From Symbiodinium microadriaticum (taxonomy: Eukaryota > Sar > Dinophyceae > Suessiales > Symbiodiniaceae), in the NCBI GenBank assembly GCA_001939145.1, contig LSRX01000602.1:73696-137695 (forward strand): DNA of 64,000 nt. The letters run 5' to 3'. A model generated the notes under the pieces. The model saw nothing but the letters and a program-made list of their open reading frames with translations. It did not search any database and had not been told where the DNA came from. How positions within the stretch are numbered: the stretch's first letter is position 1; each line of letters opens with the position of its first letter. The translations under genes and the position numbers were made by a program. Shown piece after piece: positions 21,490-34,749 of the stretch.

Positions 21490-22979
21490 TGAAAGCGCTG
21501 ATGTGCGATCAAGAGCCACGTGCACATGCTTCAACTCTCGGACACCGCATGTGCGGCAGTTTCACTCGACGACAGCTGGTTGAATTCAATGCGGCCAGCT
21601 GGCATGGAGCCTTTCTCTCCACGCACGCGCGAAGCGGAATGCTGTGCCACCAATGGCGTGCGACAGTAGTCTATAACATGCTCAGCCACTGCCGTGCCTG
21701 GAAAGCGGATGATGCGGTATATTTGGGGGCGGATGAGGTTCGCAGGGGTTGGAGCCGCACCAACTGTCGCACCACCGGATGTGCATCATCGTCAATGCCG
21801 GATGCATTGTGTTTTGCTTGCCGTTTCTGTGCTGTGTGCCAGGCGATGGCCTAGGGCCTCGGCTACGGTCTACCTGAGGGTGGAACGTAGCAAAGCAACA
21901 CAATACCACAGCTCTGGGGCGATGCGCCGTACACCGCGATAAAGGTCGAGTCGTCGGCGGTCAAAGGTCGGTACTCATGGCGCCCACGCGCGTGTGGCCG
22001 AATGCAATGAAAATCACAAGCGTGAGCCAACTGCCATTGTCGTTGAGTTCTGCCTGGAGTGTTCTCTATAGGCCCAGTGATGCTGACTAGGCTGTTCGGA
22101 TTGCACATTGTTCCTGCGCCTTGTCCCTCACCTCGGCATACCAATCGAAGCTCGACTCGTTTCGTGCAATGCAACTAGTAGCTAGCAGCTAGCAACAATG
22201 GCCGCCATCACGCAGAACGTCAGGACAGATTTTGGGTTCTGGCGGCCGTGGCTTTCCCGGAACAGTGTCACCGAATGTGACCGACACTTGACCAGCTGGC
22301 ACTGCGAATAGGATGGAAGCGTTCCGTTTTCGAACCAGGAAGACGAACATCCGCGTTCCACATTCGACTGGCAAATGGATGCGTGTGCCCAAAAGCTGAC
22401 AGCACACTTCCCAAGTACGCAATGGAAAATGTGCCCGAATCTGCCTGCCATCATCTTCAGACATGGAGGCTCAAATGCTCTCGCGTCAAGTGCAAGTGCA
22501 GCCATCCGCCGTTGCACGCGGCTTCGCGATGTGGAAAGCGAGTCTGGATGTATCCAAATACCCAGACCCAAGACGCGACACAGCAAGGATGCTTTGTCGC
22601 GTCAGAACGTTCAGGGGCAGTGCGAAACAAAGCATGACCTACAGCAGACAGCAATCAGACCACGAGTGGATGTCCACACACCAGTTGCGTACACAGAATA
22701 TCGTTATCCCAGTCAAAACCTGAAGTGCCTGCTGATTAAACAGTGGCAGACACAGCCGGACGATGCCTTGCGCCCAGCTTTGAAGGCCGGTGAGGTTGGT
22801 ACTGACTGTCGCTTCCGCTGCGTCGGGATCCTGAGTTCTCCATCAAAGATTATCATGTATCATGCTCTACTCCGAAGGTCCATATTGTGCAAGCGACGGA
22901 AGATGCTGCTGCTGATAATTGAAGATGATGATGAAAAGAAACATACATCGACATACCGTGTGCAAAAGCCATGGTCAGC
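21490..22979. other. No secure gene
   Basis: The open plus frame 22375-23190 ends in trinucleotide-repeat alanines and threonines, and its earlier part has no recognised motif. Minus 22182-22586 is an equally open alternative. I do not call a gene. Confidence 0.3.
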
Positions 22980-23170
22980 ACCAGCCGCTGCCGCTGCCGC
23001 TGCCGCTGCCGCTGCCGCTGCTGCTGCTGCTGCTGCTGCTGCTTCTGCCACGATAACTAGTCCCACTCCCACTGCTGCTGTCACCACCAGCAGCAGTACG
23101 GCTACCACTACCACTACCACCACCAGCACCACGACCATGACCGTTGCGACGACGACGACAACCCCCACTC
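22980..23170. repeat. Trinucleotide tract (GCC/GCT)n then (ACC/ACT/ACG)n
   Basis: (GCCGCT)n, then (GCT)n at 22986-23045, then imperfect ACC/ACT/ACG triplets to 23160. ORFs through it are poly-Ala/poly-Thr artefacts. Confidence 0.85.
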
Positions 23171-25814
23171 GCCGCACGGCCTTGTGGTAGACACCTGACA
23201 TCACCTGACACAATGTGCACCAACCAACACATCATCAATGCAAACATCAGCCACATCGTCGTAACATCGGTGTCAGCGGCAGCATCATCAGCATCATCAC
23301 ACGCACCATCATCAAAAGCACAGCAGCCGCAGAAAGCAGAGGACGAGTAGCTGCAGTTACTACTCAAAGTTCTTGCAAGAACAATAGCCAATGAGCCAAT
23401 GTTCAACCCTCACATTTCCAGAAGTTGATCCTCAACGACTTTGAAGAAAAATACCATGCAGCTAGGAGGCCCGGTCCGTCCTTGTGCATCCAAAGGAGTT
23501 GGATGAGAACTCCTCTCGACTGCACAAGCCCTCATCCTGGCCAGCTGACTCCCCAAGCACATTGAGGCACTGGCCGCAAATCGGGGGCCTGTATGGAGGA
23601 ATGTGCAGAACAAAGCCATGACTTCCGAAATCTTTCGAAGTCTCTCTCTCTCTCTCTCTCCGTGCATGAGGGCCGAGCAGATTGCCGCCTCTGAGCCGTG
23701 CCTCCACTGTGCGGACTTCAGATGACACGCAGTTTGCCAACAAGCCAAAGACCCTGACACAAGCAACTCCAGAAAAGAGCACCAGCTGCAAATCAGCACA
23801 CCTGCAACCCCTGTGCCTTGCGTTGCACTTTGGGGCTCAATCTCGCCTTTCCCCTGGGTGCGGCGACGCGGGGTGATTGGCTCGAGGGTTTGCACAGTTG
23901 GAGAAGGTTTCGCAGTCCTAGACATCAGACAATATGGCTGCGCACGCAAACCAGATCCGACATGCTCCCTTTCAAACCGTCAACCCTGGACTCCAGGACA
24001 CAACCTGCATCTGTCGGCTTACCCCAGGACCCGCACTACCGCTCCACACGGAGAGCTCGGCCACCTGCCCCACAGTCTGTGGAGGTCGACAGGAGGTGAC
24101 GTTCCGATCGCTTAGCACCAGGAGAATAGTTAGGCTGCCTGTGAGCCGAGTCAGCTTTGCCGCCTGTTTTGGTACCTGTTGCCTCGCTGGCCCTGCCTGC
24201 CAGACCACCCGGGCGCACGCAGGCGCGACTGAGGCAAGTTCGAAGGCATCCTTGCAAGCGCGTCACAGGTTGAATAGACGTAAGTTTTAAGAACTTCAGA
24301 AGTGCGAATGCAACGGCTATGGCCCCCGTAGGTCTGTAGGTGGCAAAGGGGCGCAGGACTCAGGACCGCATCACTTCCCGTATCATGCAGAGTCCCACTA
24401 GCTACGAGAGCTTTCTACGTCTCAGTCGGCAGAAATGCTGTTGAGGTGCATTGACATGAGACCTGCAGTGCAGAGCCTTTTGGGCCTTTCGTGTTCCATG
24501 CAATCTGCGTGCGCTTCCGCAGACACTCCACTATCGCGGGCCTGCGTGGCCTTCATAAGCCGAGGACGGAATCTTTGCTCTGACATGCGCCTACATGCTC
24601 GCCAAATCGTGCCTTCATGGGCCGGAGCCTTCAGCCTGCTGACGCAGCGCTAGGATTCTAAAGTCTAGGCGCATGCTCTGCGAATACAAGCACAGCTCCT
24701 TTCCCAGACCTTGAGCCAAGCGAGGAATGATGCGAGAACGGAAGAACCAAGTTCGTGAGAATCGCGCTTCCCTCCCTCGCCCACCCCCGACCCTACACCC
24801 CCCTACACCCTAAATCCTAAACCCTGAACCATGTTCTGAGCCTTTTCAACGCATACCAGGAGAGCGGCGCGGTCCGAACCGGAGGCCCTCCGCATGTCTT
24901 CCCAGTTTGAATTCACCGCCCCGGTGCCTCCCGTAATATGAACACTTTCCCTGTAATTACTAGTAATTACTACCCTCATCGTAGCCTAAGTACCCTCTCA
25001 TACTACCCTTATAGTACCCATCAAGATGAGGTGCGACGTACCGTCATGCTCTAATCTGCATCCCGTCTGCAGCTCCGTAAGGCACCGGAGCCTAACTCGC
25101 AGCTTGAAAAGCTCACATCTTCAGGTGCAGCCGAGAGCAATGTGGACAGTCTACAGCTGCAGTTGCCAAAGGAAAACTAGCAACACGGAGCACCTGGATG
25201 GACAGCGGCCGCAGTGTCACAATACTGAGAGCCGCATCGATACAGCCTTGTGCAGCTAAGGCGGCTCATGCCCGGAGGCAATCCACATGATTTCCTGGGG
25301 CTTGAAAATTGGCAGCCGCTTCCTTGGGGAAAGCCTGTGCGAATTTTCAAAAAAATGGTCGGGTCGGAGAGACCGCACATAGAGCTACTTCTTGCAGGTG
25401 TGCCCTCTTGTCGGGGTTATGTGTATATGGTTGTCTCCGACAGTGTTTCAAACTCGCCCCCGCGGCGGCGATGGCTACACACTTTGCCTTTACGCCACCC
25501 ACGTGACCGAAGTCCATCAAAGAGTTATTGCCATGCCAAGAAGGATGTCTGTACAGTCTTGGCTTGCACTACTTCAGCTGCAGGGCGCTCCCGCCTCACG
25601 CTTCAACCTCTTGGCAGTCCAGGTCCAAGAGAACGATGTGCGACTCAACAGCCTCTCGACAGGCAGGAAAAATGAAAATGATGTGCATGCAGCAAGTCAA
25701 GCTGACAGATCGATGCTGCTGTTGCTTGCCTGAGGCATGGCCATCAGCACCCCGACACGATTCTCAATGACCTTACCGAGAATTCTGCCAGCTTTCTGAT
25801 GCTTCCCCACTCTT
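23171..25814. other. Low gene content; short CT tract and telomere-like motif
   Basis: A CT tract lies at 23641-23660. Plus ORF 23934-24290 starts with ATG (MAAHANQIRHAPFQTVNPG) but has no known motif. At 24791-24830 the plus strand has CCCTACACCC...CCCTAAATCCTAAACCCTGAA, a degenerate complement of (TTTAGGG)n. Plus 25259-25480 reads MPGGNPHDFLGLENWQPLPW and may be an exon. Confidence 0.3.
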
Positions 25815-26060
25815 CTACTCGGAAAAGGCAGAGGTCCCGTTCCGAGCACAGCGCCGGATGTGTTCGAAGCGACTGGACATATTCGTGGCCAAGGCGGCTT
25901 GACCTGGCCCACGCATCTTGGCCCCCTCTTCCAGGGATAAGGTTGAAGGAAGACTGCAAATCCTGAATAACACAAAACCTGCTTGTCCCTGCCCCTCAAA
26001 CTTCAAGATCATCGCTTCAAACAAGGCTGAGACTAGACGCAGGTCTCTCGCTGAAGCCAA
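25815..26060 (-). CDS. Putative C-terminal exon, unassigned
   Basis: A GGCTTCAG acceptor at about 26050 precedes ARDLRLVSALFEAMILKFEG. The frame stays open through SLEEGAKMRGPGQAALATNM and SRFEHIRRCARNGTSAFSE to a TAG at 25815. An internal TTTTGTGTTATTC stretch could be a short intron. Amphipathic helices are likely; no family recognised. Confidence 0.33.
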   Translation of the reverse strand: MASARDLRLVSALFEAMILKFEGQGQAGFVLFRICSLPSTLSLEEGAKMRGPGQAALATNMSSRFEHIRRCARNGTSAFSE

Positions 26061-26159
26061 TTAGAGCATGGGTTTGGTCCAGAATTCTGCTTTCTTCTTG
26101 CCAGCTTGCGGAAATCATCTGGTGTCGAATATGCGTTGTGGCTGTTGCTTAGACTTCCC

Positions 26160-26570
26160 ACCAACAACATACTGTACCAGCATAGACTAGAAGAATGTAC
26201 TATAGTCTTCTATAATGTTGTGTAATGATAGACTATAACTACTACGTAACACACTATGATATACTCAACCTACTATAATGCACAATAATATACAATATAC
26301 TTTGTACTATACGCATGCATGCCCAGTATGTGCGACTGACTGCAGATCTGCAGCCTGCCTTCAGGCAATGACGCTTGGCAATCCGAGCCAGGTCGACCCA
26401 CTTTGAGGGTCGGCATCCTCGAGGCATACCTCACAGGATGCATGCTCTCGGACTCCCAAAGTCTACTCTGCCGACCCACTCCCATCATCCCATCATAAAC
26501 TACAATATGTGTACATATATAGATATATATATAGACATATAGATATATACATATATATATATACACATAC
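26160..26570. repeat. Degenerate ACTATA-rich stretch and AT-rich left flank of the hexamer array
   Basis: ACTATA/TACTATAAT words recur at 26185-26310, similar to 49846-49900 and 52284-52375. Mixed ATATAG/ATATAC repeats run 26509-26570 up to the array. Confidence 0.65.
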
Positions 26571-29500
26571 ATCTATATCTATATCTATATCTATATCTAT
26601 ATCTATATCTATATCTATATCTATATCTATATCTATATCTATATCTATATCTATATCTATATCTATATCTATATCTATATCTATATCTATATCTATATCT
26701 ATATCTATATCTATATCTATATCTATATCTATATCTATATCTATATCTATATCTATATCTATATCTATATCTATATCTATATCTATATCTATATCTATAT
26801 CTATATCTATATCTATATCTATATCTATATCTATATCTATATCTATATCTATATCTATATCTATATCTATATCTATATCTATATCTATATCTATATCTAT
26901 ATCTATATCTATATCTATATCTATATCTATATCTATATCTATATCTATATCTATATCTATATCTATATCTATATCTATATCTATATCTATATCTATATCT
27001 ATATCTATATCTATATCTATATCTATATCTATATCTATATCTATATCTATATCTATATCTATATCTATATCTATATCTATATCTATATCTATATCTATAT
27101 CTATATCTATATCTATATCTATATCTATATCTATATCTATATCTATATCTATATCTATATCTATATCTATATCTATATCTATATCTATATCTATATCTAT
27201 ATCTATATCTATATCTATATCTATATCTATATCTATATCTATATCTATATCTATATCTATATCTATATCTATATCTATATCTATATCTATATCTATATCT
27301 ATATCTATATCTATATCTATATCTATATCTATATCTATATCTATATCTATATCTATATCTATATCTATATCTATATCTATATCTATATCTATATCTATAT
27401 CTATATCTATATCTATATCTATATCTATATCTATATCTATATCTATATCTATATCTATATCTATATCTATATCTATATCTATATCTATATCTATATCTAT
27501 ATCTATATCTATATCTATATCTATATCTATATCTATATCTATATCTATATCTATATCTATATCTATATCTATATCTATATCTATATCTATATCTATATCT
27601 ATATCTATATCTATATCTATATCTATATCTATATCTATATCTATATCTATATCTATATCTATATCTATATCTATATCTATATCTATATCTATATCTATAT
27701 CTATATCTATATCTATATCTATATCTATATCTATATCTATATCTATATCTATATCTATATCTATATCTATATCTATATCTATATCTATATCTATATCTAT
27801 ATCTATATCTATATCTATATCTATATCTATATCTATATCTATATCTATATCTATATCTATATCTATATCTATATCTATATCTATATCTATATCTATATCT
27901 ATATCTATATCTATATCTATATCTATATCTATATCTATATCTATATCTATATCTATATCTATATCTATATCTATATCTATATCTATATCTATATCTATAT
28001 CTATATCTATATCTATATCTATATCTATATCTATATCTATATCTATATCTATATCTATATCTATATCTATATCTATATCTATATCTATATCTATATCTAT
28101 ATCTATATCTATATCTATATCTATATCTATATCTATATCTATATCTATATCTATATCTATATCTATATCTATATCTATATCTATATCTATATCTATATCT
28201 ATATCTATATCTATATCTATATCTATATCTATATCTATATCTATATCTATATCTATATCTATATCTATATCTATATCTATATCTATATCTATATCTATAT
28301 CTATATCTATATCTATATCTATATCTATATCTATATCTATATCTATATCTATATCTATATCTATATCTATATCTATATCTATATCTATATCTATATCTAT
28401 ATCTATATCTATATCTATATCTATATCTATATCTATATCTATATCTATATCTATATCTATATCTATATCTATATCTATATCTATATCTATATCTATATCT
28501 ATATCTATATCTATATCTATATCTATATCTATATCTATATCTATATCTATATCTATATCTATATCTATATCTATATCTATATCTATATCTATATCTATAT
28601 CTATATCTATATCTATATCTATATCTATATCTATATCTATATCTATATCTATATCTATATCTATATCTATATCTATATCTATATCTATATCTATATCTAT
28701 ATCTATATCTATATCTATATCTATATCTATATCTATATCTATATCTATATCTATATCTATATCTATATCTATATCTATATCTATATCTATATCTATATCT
28801 ATATCTATATCTATATCTATATCTATATCTATATCTATATCTATATCTATATCTATATCTATATCTATATCTATATCTATATCTATATCTATATCTATAT
28901 CTATATCTATATCTATATCTATATCTATATCTATATCTATATCTATATCTATATCTATATCTATATCTATATCTATATCTATATCTATATCTATATCTAT
29001 ATCTATATCTATATCTATATCTATATCTATATCTATATCTATATCTATATCTATATCTATATCTATATCTATATCTATATCTATATCTATATCTATATCT
29101 ATATCTATATCTATATCTATATCTATATCTATATCTATATCTATATCTATATCTATATCTATATCTATATCTATATCTATATCTATATCTATATCTATAT
29201 CTATATCTATATCTATATCTATATCTATATCTATATCTATATCTATATCTATATCTATATCTATATCTATATCTATATCTATATCTATATCTATATCTAT
29301 ATCTATATCTATATCTATATCTATATCTATATCTATATCTATATCTATATCTATATCTATATCTATATCTATATCTATATCTATATCTATATCTATATCT
29401 ATATCTATATCTATATCTATATCTATATCTATATCTATATCTATATCTATATCTATATCTATATCTATATCTATATCTATATCTATATCTATATCTATAT

Positions 29501-30818
29501 CTATATCTATATCTATATCTATATCTATATCTATATCTATATCTATATCTATATCTATATCTATATCTATATCTATATCTATATCTATATCTATATCTAT
29601 ATCTATATCTATATCTATATCTATATCTATATCTATATCTATATCTATATCTATATCTATATCTATATCTATATCTATATCTATATCTATATCTATATCT
29701 ATATCTATATCTATATCTATATCTATATCTATATCTATATCTATATCTATATCTATATCTATATCTATATCTATATCTATATCTATATCTATATCTATAT
29801 CTATATCTATATCTATATCTATATCTATATCTATATCTATATCTATATCTATATCTATATCTATATCTATATCTATATCTATATCTATATCTATATCTAT
29901 ATCTATATCTATATCTATATCTATATCTATATCTATATCTATATCTATATCTATATCTATATCTATATCTATATCTATATCTATATCTATATCTATATCT
30001 ATATCTATATCTATATCTATATCTATATCTATATCTATATCTATATCTATATCTATATCTATATCTATATCTATATCTATATCTATATCTATATCTATAT
30101 CTATATCTATATCTATATCTATATCTATATCTATATCTATATCTATATCTATATCTATATCTATATCTATATCTATATCTATATCTATATCTATATCTAT
30201 ATCTATATCTATATCTATATCTATATCTATATCTATATCTATATCTATATCTATATCTATATCTATATCTATATCTATATCTATATCTATATCTATATCT
30301 ATATCTATATCTATATCTATATCTATATCTATATCTATATCTATATCTATATCTATATCTATATCTATATCTATATCTATATCTATATCTATATCTATAT
30401 CTATATCTATATCTATATCTATATCTATATCTATATCTATATCTATATCTATATCTATATCTATATCTATATCTATATCTATATCTATATCTATATCTAT
30501 ATCTATATCTATATCTATATCTATATCTATATCTATATCTATATCTATATCTATATCTATATCTATATCTATATCTATATCTATATCTATATCTATATCT
30601 ATATCTATATCTATATCTATATCTATATCTATATCTATATCTATATCTATATCTATATCTATATCTATATCTATATCTATATCTATATCTATATCTATAT
30701 CTATATCTATATCTATATCTATATCTATATCTATATCTATATCTATATCTATATCTATATCTATATCTATATCTATATCTATATCTATATCTATATCTAT
30801 ATCTATATCTATATCTAT
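26571..30818. repeat. (ATATCT)n hexanucleotide array, 4,248 bp, about 708 units
   Basis: Every full line between 26581 and 30780 is the same 60-base phase, with no substitution seen. The left edge is in AT-rich sequence and the right edge is a single N at 30819. One frame reads through as Ile-Ser repeats (1,460 codons), which I regard as an artefact. A true length requires long reads; collapse or expansion during assembly is possible. Confidence 0.97.
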
Positions 30819-30819
30819 N

Positions 30820-30895
30820 TATATATATATATATTATGTGTATATATATATATATTATGTATATATATATATATATATATTATGTATATAGATAG
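30820..30895. repeat. (AT)n with periodic TATGT
   Basis: (AT)n blocks are separated by TATTATGTGTAT/TATTATGTATAT three times between 30832 and 30890, directly after the N that ends the hexamer array. Confidence 0.8.
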
Positions 30896-31378
30896 CTACA
30901 AGAGGCTATAATAGATTGCAAGACTACACCCTCGGCGTGCCGTCCCACGGATGGGCTCTGTGTAGCTGCGCAGCGGCGAGGCACGGACCTGCACCGGTGC
31001 TTTAGGAACGTCCACAATAGAAGCGTTGCGCTGTTGCTGTTGCTTCGAGGTGGCATTCGAGTTTTTCTGCTGTCGCGGCAGGGGAGTTGTCCTTTTTGCT
31101 GTTGCAGCTGGCAGCGGATGTCTTTTTGCTGATGCGGCCGGGCAGAGGAATACTTGTTGTTGCTCTTGGCGCAAGTGCATGTGTCGTTTGTTGCTGCTAC
31201 TGGGCTTAGGAGATTGTTTTTGTTGGGGAGGGGATGTGCATTTTTTGCTGTTGGGGCCGGAAGGGGCTGTTCATTCACTTGCTGCATGTCAGCACCACGA
31301 GGAAACACTTCCACATAGCCGCGTTCTAAACGGGCACTTGATCGACTTCGTTCTACAGCGTCCCGGCCTGAAGCATAC

Positions 31379-31590
31379 CTCGCAGGTCGACGCAGCCAAT
31401 CTTCTTGCCATGAACAGAGAAGAGGTGGATGTGCGATTCCTGTACAGCATATCCGCAAGCAAGCATACGCAGCTGCGCATGATCCGCCAAAAGGTTCAAG
31501 AATTCAGTTTCTGCTGTTCTCTCTCCTGCCTCTGTGGATCCTGTGACGAAGTACTTGCTGTTCGCAAGATAGGCGGCCCGTCGATAGCCT
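31379..31590 (-). CDS. Internal exon with beta-propeller-like sequence, possibly of the WD40 gene upstream
   Basis: Well-formed 212-nt exon: a TTTCTGTTCGTAG acceptor (31591-31593) and a GAG|GTATGC donor (31378). It reads RRAAYLANSKYFVTGSTEAG, ETEFLNLLADHAQLRML, ACGYAVQESHIHLFSVHGKK and IGCVDLRG. The pattern of hydrophobic strand, ACG, then HIHLFSVHG is typical of a WD40 blade. It lies in the same direction, about 1 kb downstream of the DDB2-like exons, across a trinucleotide-rich interval, so it may be a later exon of that gene; a separate gene is possible. Confidence 0.48.
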
Positions 31591-31796
31591 CTACGAACAG
31601 AAATCAATCAGTCGACCACAGCGAACATGACCAAGGGTGCTGCGCTCTTTGTGTAGAGGGCTGCGTAGCGCAATGGGAGAAGTTTGCGTCCAAGTGCCCA
31701 CCTTTGCACCGGGGCGGCAAAAATGTTAGATGCTAGCTAGTGTGATTGCTTCACTACCCTATGCAGCCGGAGAGGATTACTGTGTAAGCAATAGAT

Positions 31797-31895
31797 GGGC
31801 AACACATACTTACTTACAGACGTACATACAGACGTACATACATACATACATACATACATACATACATACATTCATTCATTCATTCATACATACAG
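31797..31895. repeat. (TACA)n microsatellite
   Basis: ACATACTTACTTACAGACG followed by TACATACA units and a short CATT tract (31869-31885). Confidence 0.9.
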
Positions 31896-31972
31896 GCATT
31901 AATGTCGAGCTATTGAGGTTGAGTCCACGTGGTGAAGATCGCCGAGCAGATTCTCCCGGAACACACTAGACT

Positions 31973-31998
31973 TGCTACTGCTACTGCTGCTGCCACTG

Positions 31999-32051
<53 letters not shown>

Positions 32052-32480
32052 TTACTGCTACTGCAACTGTCTAGTAGTACTACTGCTGCTGCTACTATTA
32101 CCACTACTGCTACTGCTACTGCTACTGCTACTGCTACTGCTACTGCTACTGCTACTCCTACTACTACTACTACTACTACTACTACGACAGCCACAATACT
32201 ACTACGACGATTACTACTAGAGTCGCTAAAGCCAATACATGTTATTGTGGTTGTTGTAGCTGTTGTTGCTGCTGTCGTAGCACCACTGGTCGTCGTTGGT
32301 ATGACCCTTGAGATCGCCATAAACAGAAAGCCGACGATGGCACTCAACTGACTATACAAGCGTTGGTGACGGTGCTTGTCATGGTGATGATGGTGATGAT
32401 GACGATGATGATGGTAACGATGAGGTAGATGAAGTTGATGACGGTGATGGTGACGAAGATGGCCCAATATGGTGATGATG
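31973..32480. repeat. Trinucleotide tracts (CTG/CTA/ACT) and (GAT)n
   Basis: CTG runs at about 31999-32047, CTACTG/ACTGCT alternation to 32150, (CTA)n to about 32185, and (GATGGT/GATGAT)n at 32375-32475. Long poly-Leu and poly-Ser ORFs on both strands are repeat artefacts. The block probably lies in an intron of the WD40 gene. Confidence 0.85.
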
Positions 32481-32699
32481 ACACTTGCTGCTGCTGCCAG
32501 CTGTGTTCATGCAATCACGAGCTGCAGCACGTAAGTGCTCATGCTGCTTGCTTCTGCCCATTCACCTAGTGCATCTGCTAATGTAAACATGCTGCTCGCA
32601 TCACGAGCAACTCATGGATGTCATGGATGCCTCGAACTGCCAAAGTCGCGTGTCAAGCCCGCTGCACAGGAATAGCCTGGCAAGAACCGAATGACGAAG

Positions 32700-34740
32700 G
32701 AATGTGTCGAAGAAGGATAGGACGGCCGACCTGTCATCTGGCGAAAAGGTGCCCATAACGTTGTGGCCTGAAGGATCATCATGCACGATGATCCACATAA
32801 CGAGCACTACTGAGACCACTGAAAGTTGCGACTGTGTCCGTGTGCGGCAGTTTAGCTGTGTGTCGGGCCGCCAGTCCGGAGGGTCTTCAAAGGATTCTGC
32901 CGTTTCAGCGGACGCCGGAGGTCCCATATCTTGCAGGTGTGGTCGAAGGAGGCCTGGCAAAGCTGGTGCGGGTGACACGAACCCAGTCGCGCAACATTCC
33001 GCGGTGGACGTCGGACTAAGTTAAGCATGAGCCCAAAACCTCACGAAGCAGCGCCTTCAGCTCATGCGCTCCCCACGATATCATAGTCATCCTCATCATC
33101 AGCCGCGGCAGTGGTGCCAACAGAGGCTGCACCATGACCACCACTGATATCACCACCGTCAACACACCATCATGATCAGCATCGCCATCGTCACGACCGT
33201 GGCTGCCATCATGATCATCAGCGTCACTCATCAGCATCATGGACATCCCCCGGACCTTCACAACCATCACCTTCATGCACCATCGTCACTCACTATGACC
33301 ATGGCCATGACCATCACCATCCTCGCAGGCTTCTTTGTCGGCTTGCTCCTCTTCTTTCTGATCTTCAGAAGCCTCATCGGCAACCAGCAAGATCCTCAGC
33401 CTGATTATGCTCGCGCTTCAGCATGGCTGTCACCAACGTCATCACATGAACATTACAATCACAATCGCCTTCATCAGCTTCGTCAACCTGGTCATCATCA
33501 CTAGTAGTAAAATTATAGGAGGCGCTGTTACGAAACGTTCAGCTGTGGGTGCGGACCCCGGCGAAACTGAGCGACAATACATGCCAATGCGGCTGTTGCA
33601 AAGATGTGTGGCGAGGTATTGCAGAATCTACCTTGGTCTCCCACACACAGAGAAACGATCGTCGGAAGAGGTTGGTGCCCATGCAGGTCCCTGCAGGATG
33701 AAGTGCCGGCAAGACGCTGATGTTGATGAAGTGCTCGTGCACGTCGCTCCCTCTGCTGGTGACTTTGCCTGTCCTTGGCGGTGTCTCAAGGACCCGGCTC
33801 AACCTGGGCCCTGCCTGGGCCCTGCTGTGCGTCCCGCTCTATATCGAAGATGCGGATGGAAGATGAGATCCCCGATGCCAGGAGGAAGTTGTCGGAGCAG
33901 TTCACGCCTCGGAGACCAAGCAAACGAACTTGCTTCCCACTACCGGAACAGCCATCGTCCTCTAAGGTAACATGTCGTAACAAAGCCTCTGAGGTTCGGT
34001 CTTAATGACGACAGCTTCGGAATGAACTTCTCCTGCACGGTGGCGGCCCTCGCCAACGCGGGGGATCCCGGCCTGGCAATGGAGGAAGGGTTTCGGGGTC
34101 GTTCATGCCTTCTCAACGTCGTGACGAGCCTCGCATCTGGGATATACCTGCCAGAATTCCATTCACAGCACCGCGGCTCTGCACAAGCCGCTATCTAAGG
34201 ATTCTTCGAAGCAAATCGGCACGTCTGTCCAACGCGGCTGCGGGGTCGGCTTGTTTAGGTGTCAAGGTGGCCCAAATTAAAGGCAAGAACAGATCGCCTG
34301 AGGAACTGAATCGATCCGGAAGTTGATCCTCCACAGACCTCGGTCGGCACGTAATTAAGCACGACATGGTGGTAGTGTCCACGTTAACCCGGGGCGCCGG
34401 CTGCAATGTTGGGAGCGTGCCGCAACCAGGACAGCCCGAGCAGAGCGCAGTTGTCCACCTCCGAAGCTCTAGTTCTCGCTGGGTTTGTCTGGCCGACTCC
34501 GTCCCAAAGCTCTGGCTTCATGCCATGGCACCTGAGTCGCAGGTCGAGCTCGACGCTCATGAGTACCTGACACTGTGCCAACTCAGAGATAGAATTCTGC
34601 GACACTTGCATGGAACGCGAGGTTAAAGCAGGCTTTGAGCATGGAGCCCTGCCTGTATTCACAATCTTCACCCGGCCATCCTTGTCCCCCACCAACATGA
34701 TGTCAGGCTGCAGAGGATGGAACCTCTGCTTCGGAGAGGG
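32700..34740 (-). CDS. WD40-repeat protein, DDB2-like, multi-exon (partial model)
   Basis: Blade-like exons follow one another on the minus strand. About 34725-34650: RFHPLQPDIMLVGDKDGRVK, like DDB2 'WHPTHPSTVAVGSKGGDI'. About 33895-33830: SDNFLLASGISSSIRIFDIE. Exon 33015-32872: CHPHQLCQASFDHTCKIWDL then RRPLKR. It is joined by a 104-nt GC-AG intron (32871-32768) to an exon starting at 32767 that reads GHNVMGTFSPDDRSA, like DDB2 'HPVNAACFSPDGA'. The G|GC junction keeps frame, which supports the splice. DDB2 recognises UV lesions within the CUL4-DDB1 ligase; another WD40 subfamily (for example WDR76) remains possible. Other exons and the ends are not resolved. Confidence 0.55.
32768..32871 (-). 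other. GC-AG intron inside the WD40 gene
   Basis: Donor CTG|GCGGCCC, acceptor CCTTCAG|GCC, 104 nt, phase 1. Removal joins LKTLRT to GHNVMGTFSPDD in the order expected of a DDB2-type propeller. Confidence 0.6.
33060..33310. repeat. Imperfect (ATC/CAT)n tract
   Basis: Degenerate CATCATC/ACCATCAC triplets without a perfect core. It lies between WD40 exons, so it is probably intronic. Confidence 0.65.
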
Positions 34741-34749
34741 GACTCCCTG

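Noticed and set aside
24708..24730. CTTGAGCCAA as a spliced-leader remnant
   Set aside because: Ten bases match and then it diverges; expected by chance in a window of this size.
26571..30818. CRISPR or other spacer-containing array
   Set aside because: No spacers: the hexamer is continuous.
26509..30891. 1,460-codon ORF of Ile-Ser repeats
   Set aside because: It is the translation of the (ATATCT)n array; any frame of this hexamer without a stop is open.
31656..31735. tRNA-like box A (TAGCGCAATGGGAG)
   Set aside because: No GGTTCRANYCC box B follows at tRNA spacing, and no cloverleaf can be drawn.
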